From: Mangrovitalea sediminis
GTDB lineage: Bacteria; Pseudomonadota; Gammaproteobacteria; Pseudomonadales; Oleiphilaceae
DNA length: 64,000 nucleotides
Assembly (NCBI RefSeq): GCF_002514725.1
Contig: NZ_NTLB01000001.1
Span: 1,054,001 to 1,118,000 of the forward strand
Reading direction: 5' to 3'
Part shown: piece after piece, positions 56,663 through 64,000 of the stretch
Numbering within the stretch: position 1 is the stretch's first letter
How the letters are laid out: the number at the start of each line of letters is the position of its first letter
Made by a program: the position numbers and the translations under genes
Notes under the pieces: model-generated
Told to the model about the DNA's origin: nothing
Database searches by the model: none
Seen by the model: only the letters and a program-made list of their open reading frames with translations

Positions 56663-56677
56663 ATTCGCATTGCGAAC
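56663..56677. promoter_or_regulatory. IclR operator candidate, proximal to the thioesterase gene
   Basis: ATTCGCATTGCGAAC matches the first site in 12 of 15 positions (half-sites TTCGCA and GCGAAC). It lies 114 bp before the thioesterase start, consistent with control of that gene. Confidence 0.55.
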
Positions 56678-56791
56678 TTGTCAATCAGACCAAAAAATGG
56701 CCCTTGTATTTTCACGTCAACTTAAATTATGATCATAATATATATTAACGTTATGTTGGTGGTAGCACCAACGAACAAGGGAGTAGAAGCA

Positions 56792-57241
56792 ATGAGTCTG
56801 GTGAAAGAAGTCGGTCAGGCAATGAATGGCCTGGAACAACTTCGTGCCCTGATGGCCAAGGGACGTCGCCCGGGAATCGGGGATTCTCTGGATTTCGACC
56901 TGCTGGAAATCGACGAGGGCCGGGCCGTCTTCGCCGGTATCCCGGGAGATCATGCCTATAACCCTATCGGGACAGTACACGGCGGTTACCCCGCCACACT
57001 ACTCGACTCGGCCTGCGGTTGCGCCGTGCACTCGAGGCTCGAAGCCCACCAGAGCTACACGACGCTGGAGTTGAAAATCGCCTATCACAAGGCTATGCGA
57101 CGGGATACCGGCCAAGTACGTGCGGAAGGGGTCGTCATCAGTATGGGCCGCCGCGTCGCCTTCGCCGAAGCCAAACTGGTTGATAGCGAAGGCAGGCTGT
57201 ATGCGTCCGCAACCTCCACCTTGCTGGTGATGGAGCGTTAA
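56792..57241 (+). CDS. PaaI-family hotdog-fold thioesterase
   Basis: 149 residues from ATG 56792 (GGGAG 9 nt upstream). The hotdog family motif NPIGTVHGGYPATLLDSACGCAVHS carries the catalytic-site region (HGG and D), and LKIAYHKAMRRDTGQVRAEGVV the second half. It hydrolyses an acyl-CoA, possibly an aromatic one as PaaI does. It is divergent from the IclR gene and converges on a LysR gene; no partner gene is in the same unit. Confidence 0.85.
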   Translation: MSLVKEVGQAMNGLEQLRALMAKGRRPGIGDSLDFDLLEIDEGRAVFAGIPGDHAYNPIGTVHGGYPATLLDSACGCAVHSRLEAHQSYTTLELKIAYHKAMRRDTGQVRAEGVVISMGRRVAFAEAKLVDSEGRLYASATSTLLVMER

Positions 57242-57287
57242 CAGCGCGCTGATACACCAGTCGATATGAAAGCCCGCACGACACCGG

Positions 57288-58217
57288 TTAAGGCGCGCTT
57301 CCCAGGCCGCCGTCACGGTCAGGGCTTTCAGGAAACCGCCCCTTGAAGGCCAGCAACGATTCGAACAATGCCTGCGCCGCGACGGAAAGCTCCTCATCGG
57401 ATTTCGTCAGGATACCGATAGGCTGCTCGATGACCGGATCGCAAAGCGGGATGCAGTGCGCGCCCAATTCCTTCATTTGCCCAATGCAAAGCGCCGGTAC
57501 CGCACTTACGCCCAATCCACTGGAGACCATGCGTCCCACCGTGGTCAGTTGATGGCTTTCAAACTCCACCGGCAACGACAGCTTCCAGTCCCTGAGACTC
57601 TGCTCGAGCATATTCCGAACGGCGGATGGGCGTTGCAGGGCGATGAAGGGTTCCGCCAGCAGTCGCTCCCATGGAACGCGACTGAGTCCTGCCAGCGGAG
57701 ACTCCGAGGACACCACAGCAACAAAGCGATCCACGTAAAGGGGCGTAAAATCCAGGCCGGACGCACTCGACGGTTCGAAGGCAATGCCCAGCTCCACCTG
57801 ACGGACCTGGAGCATTTCGATCACCCGTTCATTAATGACATCTTGAATTCGCACGCTGATTTTCGGGTAGCGTGAACGAAAATCCCGGAGAATGACCGGT
57901 AGCAGATTGCCCGCAAAGGACGGCATGGCCGCTATAGTCACCAGCCCCTGCTGAAGACGGAATCGTTGCCGCAACTCATCCCGCGCGTTGTCCCAGTCCG
58001 CGATCAAACGCCTTGCCAGGGGTAGCAGCGCCTCGCCTTCTGGCGTCAGCCGGACATTACGCGTCGTACGCTTGAACAGCGGCCCTCCCAGACTCTCCTC
58101 CAGCGCCTTGATCGACAGGCTGAGCGCTGACTGCGAGACATGCATCATCTCGCAGGCCTGCGCAAAACTCAGCGTTTGCGCCACGGCGAGGAAAGCCCTC
58201 ACCTGTTTTACCGTCAT
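57288..58217 (-). CDS. LysR-family regulator divergent from scoAB
   Basis: 309 residues. N-terminal helix-turn-helix (about 1-60; SFAQACEMMHVSQSALSLSIKALE) and LysR effector domain (about 90-295). It faces scoA across 156 bp that contain an ATTGAT-N11-ATCAAT site. It most likely regulates the CoA-transferase genes. The effector is unknown. Confidence 0.92.
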   Translation of the reverse strand: MTVKQVRAFLAVAQTLSFAQACEMMHVSQSALSLSIKALEESLGGPLFKRTTRNVRLTPEGEALLPLARRLIADWDNARDELRQRFRLQQGLVTIAAMPSFAGNLLPVILRDFRSRYPKISVRIQDVINERVIEMLQVRQVELGIAFEPSSASGLDFTPLYVDRFVAVVSSESPLAGLSRVPWERLLAEPFIALQRPSAVRNMLEQSLRDWKLSLPVEFESHQLTTVGRMVSSGLGVSAVPALCIGQMKELGAHCIPLCDPVIEQPIGILTKSDEELSVAAQALFESLLAFKGRFPESPDRDGGLGSAP

Positions 58218-58268
58218 GGCCTCACCCCGGTCTCATAGGCGTTCCAAGACGAAACAACGTCTTAGAAC

Positions 58269-58291
58269 ATTGATCAGTTTTACAAATCAAT
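58269..58291. promoter_or_regulatory. LysR-type T-N11-A box upstream of scoAB
   Basis: ATTGAT (58269-58274), 11 nt, ATCAAT (58286-58291): perfect arms with the T-N11-A spacing of LysR recognition sites. It is 82 bp before scoA. A further ATCAATT copy lies at 58313-58319. Confidence 0.6.
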
Positions 58292-58373
58292 CAATTCCAA
58301 AAATCAATTTAACAAATTACTGATCGAAGGCAACACTCTTACGTTATCGAAAAATAAATACAGAGGAGGCGTT

Positions 58374-59072
58374 ATGGCCGGGTTCGACAAACGGGTGACT
58401 TCATATGAGCAGGCGCTGGAGGGCCTTGAGGACGGGATGACCGTTCTTGCTGGCGGTTTCGGCCTCTGTGGCATTCCCGAAAACCTCATTGCAGAAATCA
58501 AGCGCAAAGGCACCAAAAACCTCACGGTCGTATCCAATAACTGCGGCGTGGACGGTTTTGGCCTGGGCTTGCTGCTTGAGGATCGTCAAATCCGCAAGAT
58601 GATCTCCTCCTATGTGGGCGAAAACGCCCTGTTCGAAAAGCAACTGCTTGATGGCGAGCTGGAAGTGGAACTGACGCCCCAAGGTACCCTGGCCGAGAAA
58701 ATGCGTGCTGGGGGAGCCGGCGTTCCCGCCTTCTATACCGCCACCGGCTATGGCACACCGATTGCCGAAGGCAAGGAAGTGCGCCAGTTCGATGGCCGCC
58801 ACTACGTGCTGGAACACGCCATCACCGGTGACTTCGCCATCGTTAAAGGCTGGAAAGCCGATAAATACGGCAACGTGATATACCGTCATACCGCTCGCAA
58901 CTTCAATCCTCTGGCTGCGGCCGCTGGCAAAATTACCGTCGTAGAGGTCGAGGAAATCGTCGAACCCGGCGAACTCGAACCGGGCGAGATCCAGACCCCA
59001 GGCATCTATGTCGATCGACTCATCTGCGGCACCTTCGAGAAGCGCATCGAAAAGCGGACCGTCCGCGACTAA
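58374..59072 (+). CDS. scoA: 3-Oxoacid CoA-transferase subunit A
   Basis: 232 residues, family I CoA-transferase. It moves CoA from succinyl-CoA to a 3-oxoacid such as acetoacetate. [41 protein letters not shown] and [18 protein letters not shown] are strongly conserved in ScoA/SCOT. PcaI-type subunits of 3-oxoadipate transferases look different at the N-terminus, so acetoacetate is the more likely substrate. GAGGAGG precedes the ATG. Confidence 0.93.
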   Translation: MAGFDKRVTSYEQALEGLEDGMTVLAGGFGLCGIPENLIAEIKRKGTKNLTVVSNNCGVDGFGLGLLLEDRQIRKMISSYVGENALFEKQLLDGELEVELTPQGTLAEKMRAGGAGVPAFYTATGYGTPIAEGKEVRQFDGRHYVLEHAITGDFAIVKGWKADKYGNVIYRHTARNFNPLAAAAGKITVVEVEEIVEPGELEPGEIQTPGIYVDRLICGTFEKRIEKRTVRD

Positions 59073-59141
59073 TCCGCGCGGCTGTGACTACAACAACATA
59101 TTGATCCGCACTGATCGAATCAGCAGTAAGAGGAATGAATC

Positions 59142-59801
59142 ATGGCACTCACGCGTGAACAAATGGCGCAGCGCGTCGCCGGTGAACTCAAAGACGGTTT
59201 CTACGTTAACCTGGGCATCGGCATCCCCACCCTCGTCGCAAACTATGTACCTGTCGGCATGGAAGTCATGCTGCAGTCCGAAAACGGTCTTCTCGGTATG
59301 GGCCCGTTCCCGACGGAAGACGAAATCGATCCCGATATGATCAACGCGGGCAAGCAGACCGTTACCGCCCGCATCGGGGCCTCCATCATGGACTCAGCAG
59401 AAGCCTTTGCCATGATCCGGGGCGGTCATATCGACCTCACCGTCCTGGGCGCCTTTCAGGTGGACGTACTGGGCAACATTGCATCCTGGATGGTACCAGG
59501 CAAACTGATTAAAGGTATGGGTGGCGCCATGGACCTGGTCGCCGGCGCCGAAAATATCATCGTCACCATGACCCACGCATCGAAGGACGGCGAATCCAAA
59601 CTGCTGCAGCGCTGCACCCTGCCGTTGACCGGCGCGGGCTGCATCAAGCGCATTCTGACCGATCTGGCCTACCTCGAGATCGACCAGGGCGCCTTTGTTC
59701 TCAAGGAACGCGCACCGGGTGTGTCCGTCGGGGAAATCGTGGAGAAGACCGCTGGGGAGCTGGTCGTACCGGACCATGTACCGGAAATGCGCTTCGCCTG
59801 A
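59142..59801 (+). CDS. scoB: 3-Oxoacid CoA-transferase subunit B
   Basis: 219 residues. The catalytic Glu that forms the CoA thioester is in LQSENGLLGMG. GFYVNLGIGIPTLVANYV and GAGCIKRILTDLAYLEI are family blocks. It follows scoA after 69 bp and completes the enzyme. The product acetoacetyl-CoA can enter acetyl-CoA metabolism; link to leucine or fatty acid breakdown is possible but not shown here. Confidence 0.94.
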   Translation: MALTREQMAQRVAGELKDGFYVNLGIGIPTLVANYVPVGMEVMLQSENGLLGMGPFPTEDEIDPDMINAGKQTVTARIGASIMDSAEAFAMIRGGHIDLTVLGAFQVDVLGNIASWMVPGKLIKGMGGAMDLVAGAENIIVTMTHASKDGESKLLQRCTLPLTGAGCIKRILTDLAYLEIDQGAFVLKERAPGVSVGEIVEKTAGELVVPDHVPEMRFA

Positions 59802-59816
59802 GCATGCGATCCACCC

Positions 59817-59843
59817 TTGCAGCTCCTGTAAACGGAGCTGCAA
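59817..59843. terminator. Bidirectional hairpin after scoB
   Basis: TTGCAGCTCC (59817-59826) and GGAGCTGCAA (59834-59843) form a perfect 10-bp stem with a 7-nt loop between two convergent genes. There is little T-run on either side. Confidence 0.6.
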
Positions 59844-59867
59844 TCCCGGGAACTGACGTAGACCCGA

Positions 59868-60914
59868 TCACGCGCGAATGGCACACAGCGCCTCGTCAAA
59901 GGGTGTAATGTCCCCGATGTGCTCGGCGACCCACGCCCTATCCCAATAGGTATCCGGATATCGCTCCCCGCCGTCGCACATGATGGTCACGACTGAGCCT
60001 CGCTCTCCCCGCACCTTCATGTGACGGGCCAGTGTCAGTGCTCCCCAAAGGTTCGTCCCTGTCGAGGCACCGGCACAACACCCGGAAATACGTTCCAGCC
60101 AATACATGGCAGCAACGCTGGCCGCGTCGGGCACCTTGAGCATGTCATCGATCACCTCCGGCAGGAATGACGCTTCGACCTGCGGACGCCCGATGCCTTC
60201 GATCCGGCTTCCCTCATGACGGGTAAGCGCCCTGTTCCCAGTGCGATAGCTGTCGAAGAATACCGACCGCTCCGGATCCACGACGACAAGACGTGTATCG
60301 TATCCTTTATAGCGGATATAGCGTCCCAGGGTAGCAGCCGTCCCACCGGTCCCGGCACTCATGACGATGCCTCGGGGGCAGGAACATTCTTCCGCCGACA
60401 TCTGGCGGTAGAGTCCGGCAGCGATGCTGTCCTCCCCGCGCCAGTCCGTCGCCTGCTCCGCATAGGTGAACTGATCCATGTAATGGCCCGTGTTTTCCCG
60501 GGCAATTCGCCGGGCCTGTTCGTAGACCTCAGCCGCAGATTCCACAAAGTGGCAATGCCCGCCGTATCCACGAATCTGCTCGACCTTCCTTTGCGTTGTG
60601 CTCCTCGGCATGACCGCCGTGAACGGTAGCCCCAGTAACTGGGAGAAGTAGGCTTCCGACACCGCGGTATTTCCGGAGGATGCCTCCACGATATGGGTGC
60701 CTTCCTTTACCTTGCCGCTGCATATCGCATGCACGAAAAGGGATTTCGCCAAACGGTGTTTCAGGCTGCCTGTAGGGTGGGCACTCTCATCTTTCAAATA
60801 GATATCGATGCCTTTCAGCGAAGGAATCCCAAGCTTCATGATGGGGGTATCAGAGCTTCCGAACGGGTCGCTCGACAGTTGCTTTATCGCCCGGCGGGCC
60901 CACGCATTGAGCAA
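59868..60914 (-). CDS. PLP-dependent cysteine synthase-family enzyme, Cds1-like cysteine desulfhydrase
   Basis: 348 residues, fold-type II PLP enzyme. The PLP lysine region is HPTGSLKHRLAKSLF (Lys in the SLKHR block), SSGNTAVSEAYF is the substrate loop and SAGTGGTAATLGRYI the phosphate-binding loop. The PTGSLKHRLA form, with H after K, is that of the Cds1 group (L-cysteine desulfhydrases such as Rv3684) rather than CysK. It is divergent from a DecR-like gene, a regulator that in E. coli controls cysteine detoxification. A role in breaking down excess cysteine to pyruvate, sulfide and ammonia is thus likely. Confidence 0.85.
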   Translation of the reverse strand: MLNAWARRAIKQLSSDPFGSSDTPIMKLGIPSLKGIDIYLKDESAHPTGSLKHRLAKSLFVHAICSGKVKEGTHIVEASSGNTAVSEAYFSQLLGLPFTAVMPRSTTQRKVEQIRGYGGHCHFVESAAEVYEQARRIARENTGHYMDQFTYAEQATDWRGEDSIAAGLYRQMSAEECSCPRGIVMSAGTGGTAATLGRYIRYKGYDTRLVVVDPERSVFFDSYRTGNRALTRHEGSRIEGIGRPQVEASFLPEVIDDMLKVPDAASVAAMYWLERISGCCAGASTGTNLWGALTLARHMKVRGERGSVVTIMCDGGERYPDTYWDRAWVAEHIGDITPFDEALCAIRA

Positions 60915-61070
60915 TGGCGTTCTCCTTCCATCTCAAAATGACGTCCGACGCCGCCTGAGAACAGCCGCGCTGGGAATATTGCCAGCCCACTGCCAAGGGC
61001 CAGGGTGTCGGTTCAGCCACAGTCTAATGAAGGCTCAGGGGGATATTTTTCCAAAATTTTTTGCTTTAAG

Positions 61071-61094
61071 ATTTTCTGTTAGAAAATTTTTCTC
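61071..61094. promoter_or_regulatory. Lrp-type box in the cysteine desulfhydrase-decR intergenic region
   Basis: TAGAAAATTTTTCTC (61080-61094) matches the Lrp consensus YAGHAWATTWTDCTR at 14 of 15 positions. It overlaps the dyad ATTTTCT (61071-61077)-GTT-AGAAAAT (61081-61087). It lies 15 bp before the regulator ATG and 156 bp from the enzyme start. Confidence 0.6.
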
Positions 61095-61109
61095 TTATGA
61101 GCGGCGAAA

Positions 61110-61568
61110 ATGGATAAATTTGACCTCCAGATTCTTTCAGCGCTGCAAAGGGACGCCTCCTTACCGTTGAAAGACCTTGCCGAGGAAGTCGGCTTATCGA
61201 TGACACCCTGCTGGAAACGGGTAAAACGTTTAGAGTCCGAGGGATACATCAGGGGCCGAGTGGCGCTCCTCGATCAGCATCGACTCGGCCTGGGCCTCTC
61301 CGTGTTCGTGCAGGTAAAAACCCGGCATCACGAAGGCGAATGGCTCAAGACATTTGCCGATACGGTCACCCAGTTCGACGAAGTCATGGAGTTCTACCGT
61401 ATGTCGGGCGAGTGGGACTATCTTTTGCGCGTGGTGGTCAGCGATATCGCGGCTTACGATCGCTTCTACAAGAAACTGATCAGCAGCACGGAGGGGTTGG
61501 CGGACATCTCCTCCAATTTCGCCATGGAGCAGATCAAGTACACGACGGCCCTACCGCTCCGGCGCTAA
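61110..61568 (+). CDS. decR: Lrp/AsnC-family regulator, DecR (YbaO)-like
   Basis: 152 residues. AsnC helix-turn-helix (about 1-58; LPLKDLAEEVGLSMTPCWKRVKRLE) and RAM domain (about 65-150). The text agrees closely with E. coli DecR (YbaO): MTPCWKRVKRLE, VALLDQHRLGLGL, YRMSGEWDYLLRVVV and FAMEQIKYTTALPL. DecR senses cysteine and turns on its detoxification. Here the divergent neighbour is a cysteine desulfhydrase-like gene. The symbol rests on that similarity. Confidence 0.85.
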   Translation: MDKFDLQILSALQRDASLPLKDLAEEVGLSMTPCWKRVKRLESEGYIRGRVALLDQHRLGLGLSVFVQVKTRHHEGEWLKTFADTVTQFDEVMEFYRMSGEWDYLLRVVVSDIAAYDRFYKKLISSTEGLADISSNFAMEQIKYTTALPLRR

Positions 61569-61604
61569 TGTGGACGTGGGGCAATAACCATTCCGGACGA
61601 ATTT

Positions 61605-61633
61605 GCGGCGCCCCCAACATCTAGAGGCGCCGC
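61605..61633. terminator. Bidirectional hairpin between decR and glmS
   Basis: GCGGCGCC (61605-61612) and GGCGCCGC (61626-61633) with a 13-nt loop, between two convergent genes. There is no T-run on either side. Confidence 0.45.
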
Positions 61634-61702
61634 CAGGAAAGACACTTATTCTGGTTAGAGCAAAGGTTTCACTTCACATGCCTTTTAGTGCAAGGCGTTA
61701 GC

Positions 61703-63535
61703 TCATTCGACAGTCACAGATTTTGCCAAATTCCTGGGCTGATCCACATCCGTCCCCTTCAGCACGGCGACATGGTAGGACAGCAATTGCAGCGGCACCG
61801 TGTAGAGAATCGGAGCCAACAGGTTATGCACTTCCGGCAGGGACATAACATGAACACCCTCCTCTTCATGCAACGAGGCATGCTGGTCCGTAAAGACGAA
61901 CAGCTCGCCACCACGGGCACGGACTTCCTGAAGATTGGACTTCAACTTATCCAGCAGTTCGTTGTTGGGGGCAACGGTAATGACCGGCATTTCGCTGTCG
62001 ACCAGGGCCAGCGGACCATGCTTGAGTTCGCCGGCCGGATAGGCTTCAGCATGGATATAGGAGATTTCCTTCAGCTTGAGCGCACCTTCCATCGCCACCG
62101 GATACAAAGATCCCCGCCCCAGGAACAGGCTATGCGACTTTTCGACGAAGTGGCGGGCCATGGTTTCGATACTGCCATCGAGGGAGAGCACGTCCTGAAC
62201 CTTGCCCGGAAGCATCCGCAACTCCCGGACAATATCCGCTTCCAGCTCGGCGGGCAGGCCATGGTGACGGGCCAACGCCACCGTAAAGAGCATCAGGGCA
62301 ATCAGCTGAGTGGTGAAGGCCTTGGTAGAGGCAACACCAATCTCCGGCCCGGCTTGGGTCATAACGACAAGGTCAGACTCCCGAACCAGGGAGCTTCCAG
62401 GCACGTTGCAGATCGCCAGCGCGGCGAGGAATCCATCCTTTTTGGCCATACGCAGCGCCGCCAGGGTATCCGCCGTCTCACCGGACTGGGAAATCGTCAG
62501 GAATAAAGTATCCGGCTGCACCACATGCTTGCGATAACGGTATTCCGACGCCACTTCGACGCTGCAGGGAATACCCGCCAGTTCCTCGATCCAGTAACGG
62601 GCTACCATGCCGGCATGGTAGCTGGTACCACAGGCAACAATCTGCACGTGACGGACATTTTCCAGCAATGCTCCTGCGTCAGTACCCAATGCCTGTTCCA
62701 GCACCCGGGAGTCCGTGAGGCGGCCTTCCAAGGTCGCCTTGATAACCCGTGGCTGCTCGTGGATTTCCTTGAGCATGAAATGCCGGTACTCACCCTTGTC
62801 TACCGCATCGACACCATGCTCATAGCGGCTGACCGGCCGTTCAACAAGGGTGTCGTCTCTATCCCAGATACGAATTTCGTCCTGGGTGATCTCCGCCACA
62901 TCCCCTTCTTCAAGGAAAATAAAGCGGTCCGTCACCGACAGCAGTGCAAGCTGGTCCGATGCGATAAAGTTCTCGCCGATACCCACACCGATAACCAGCG
63001 GGCTCCCTTCACGGGTCACCACCAGGCGGCCAGGCTCATCCGCATGCATCACCGCCAAGGCATAGGCCCCGTGGATTTGGGTAAGCGCCTTCTTGACTGC
63101 CGCGACAAAATCGCCCGTTTGACGGTAGCAACGCTCGATCAAATGAGCGACAACCTCGGTATCCGTCTCGGACGTAAAGTCGTAGCCCTCATTGGCCAGT
63201 TCTTCCCGCAGGGGTTGGAAGTTCTCAATGATACCGTTATGCACAACGGCAAGCCGGTCGCCGGACATATGTGGATGGGCATTCAACACCGAGGGACGGC
63301 CGTGTGTTGCCCAGCGGGTATGGGCGATGCCCGAGTGGCCCTTGATCGGACTGGCCTCAATCAGGTCGGCCAGTGCAGACACTTTCCCGACTTCACGCTG
63401 ACGCTGGACGGTACCGTTGGGCGTCAGAATCGCCATCCCGGCCGAGTCGTAACCACGGTATTCGAGGCGATGAAGGCCCTCAAGCAAAATTCCCTGCACA
63501 TCCCGCTGCGCCACAGCGCCCACAATGCCACACAT
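61703..63535 (-). CDS. glmS: Glutamine-fructose-6-phosphate aminotransferase (isomerising)
   Basis: 610 residues, standard length. It makes glucosamine-6-phosphate, the entry to cell-wall and lipopolysaccharide amino sugars. Cys1 after Met (MCGIVGAV) is the glutaminase nucleophile. The N-terminal class II amidotransferase domain spans about 1-240; two SIS domains follow ([45 protein letters not shown]). The end [15 protein letters not shown] is invariant. It lies 95 bp after glmU. No ribozyme is expected in this group. Confidence 0.98.
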   Translation of the reverse strand: MCGIVGAVAQRDVQGILLEGLHRLEYRGYDSAGMAILTPNGTVQRQREVGKVSALADLIEASPIKGHSGIAHTRWATHGRPSVLNAHPHMSGDRLAVVHNGIIENFQPLREELANEGYDFTSETDTEVVAHLIERCYRQTGDFVAAVKKALTQIHGAYALAVMHADEPGRLVVTREGSPLVIGVGIGENFIASDQLALLSVTDRFIFLEEGDVAEITQDEIRIWDRDDTLVERPVSRYEHGVDAVDKGEYRHFMLKEIHEQPRVIKATLEGRLTDSRVLEQALGTDAGALLENVRHVQIVACGTSYHAGMVARYWIEELAGIPCSVEVASEYRYRKHVVQPDTLFLTISQSGETADTLAALRMAKKDGFLAALAICNVPGSSLVRESDLVVMTQAGPEIGVASTKAFTTQLIALMLFTVALARHHGLPAELEADIVRELRMLPGKVQDVLSLDGSIETMARHFVEKSHSLFLGRGSLYPVAMEGALKLKEISYIHAEAYPAGELKHGPLALVDSEMPVITVAPNNELLDKLKSNLQEVRARGGELFVFTDQHASLHEEEGVHVMSLPEVHNLLAPILYTVPLQLLSYHVAVLKGTDVDQPRNLAKSVTVE

Positions 63536-63630
63536 CTGTTGTCCTGCCTCTTTCCGTCGTTACCGGAGCTATTCATCGCATTGGAACGCTTCAGGCATTC
63601 GAATGCACGTTAAGTATCCCCGCCATGCGA

Positions 63631-64000
<370 letters not shown>

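Noticed and set aside
58374-59801. 3-Oxoadipate CoA-transferase (pcaIJ)
   Set aside because: The nearby PcaR-like gene suggested it, but the sequence follows ScoAB/SCOT throughout.
63536-63630. glmS ribozyme or riboswitch in front of glmS
   Set aside because: The gap to glmU is only 95 bp, no catalytic core was seen, and these ribozymes belong to Gram-positive bacteria.

Overview
The window is a 64 kb piece of a GC-rich gammaproteobacterial chromosome. Gene content (hutIGUH/hutC, bkd, a Pseudomonas-type dmp phenol cluster, many c-di-GMP genes, glmU-glmS) suits a free-living marine or soil Pseudomonadales, Oceanospirillales or Alteromonadales relative (Marinobacter/Halomonas-like). This is inference; no rRNA or tRNA gene is present to fix it. 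No insertion sequence, integrase or CRISPR array was seen.

Layout. 0-5 kb: two OmpR-type regulators (the first cut by the window edge, the second with a degenerate receiver), then a periplasmic binding protein overlapping a membrane diguanylate cyclase, and a secreted metal-dependent hydrolase. 5-12 kb: histidine utilisation operon hutI-G-U-H, divergent from its repressor hutC. 12-15 kb: a minimal ethanolamine module (permease, eutB, eutC). 15-17 kb: LysR regulator and DoxX protein. 17-22 kb: a signalling block with a PsiE-like membrane protein, a PAS/LOV-like diguanylate cyclase, a membrane-anchored BLUF photoreceptor, a stand-alone EAL protein, a periplasmic solute-binding protein and a PAP2 phosphatase. 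22-32 kb: bkdR and a branched-chain 2-oxoacid dehydrogenase with fused E1 alpha-beta plus E2, a CPA1 Na+/H+ antiporter, an FAD-linked 2-hydroxyacid dehydrogenase and a chemoreceptor.

32-49 kb is the centrepiece: a complete phenol to pyruvate/acetyl-CoA route. The multicomponent phenol hydroxylase (dmpKLMNOP), ferredoxin dmpQ and catechol 2,3-dioxygenase dmpB form an upper operon. A GlcG/HbpS-like gene and dmpCDEFGHI form a lower operon. An antisense GntR-family regulator sits between them. Upstream lie the sigma-54 activator gene (dmpR/mopR type) and, divergent from it, an outer-membrane protein of the phenol meta-pathway family. Two sigma-54 promoters (upper operon and outer-membrane gene) share the same layout of distal inverted repeats, a paired ATCGAT element and a -24/-12 box. 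The same paired ATCGAT element, with exactly 19 bp periodicity, recurs at the GntR/lower-operon intergenic region. This suggests one regulon under both a phenol-sensing activator and a second, probably GntR-type, regulator.

49-64 kb: a lipase-like hydrolase, a liv-type ABC transporter (livG-F-J-H-M), an IclR regulator with two matching palindromic sites, a PaaI thioesterase, a LysR regulator divergent from scoAB (3-oxoacid CoA-transferase), a cysteine desulfhydrase-like PLP enzyme divergent from a DecR-like Lrp regulator, and finally glmS and the 3' part of glmU.
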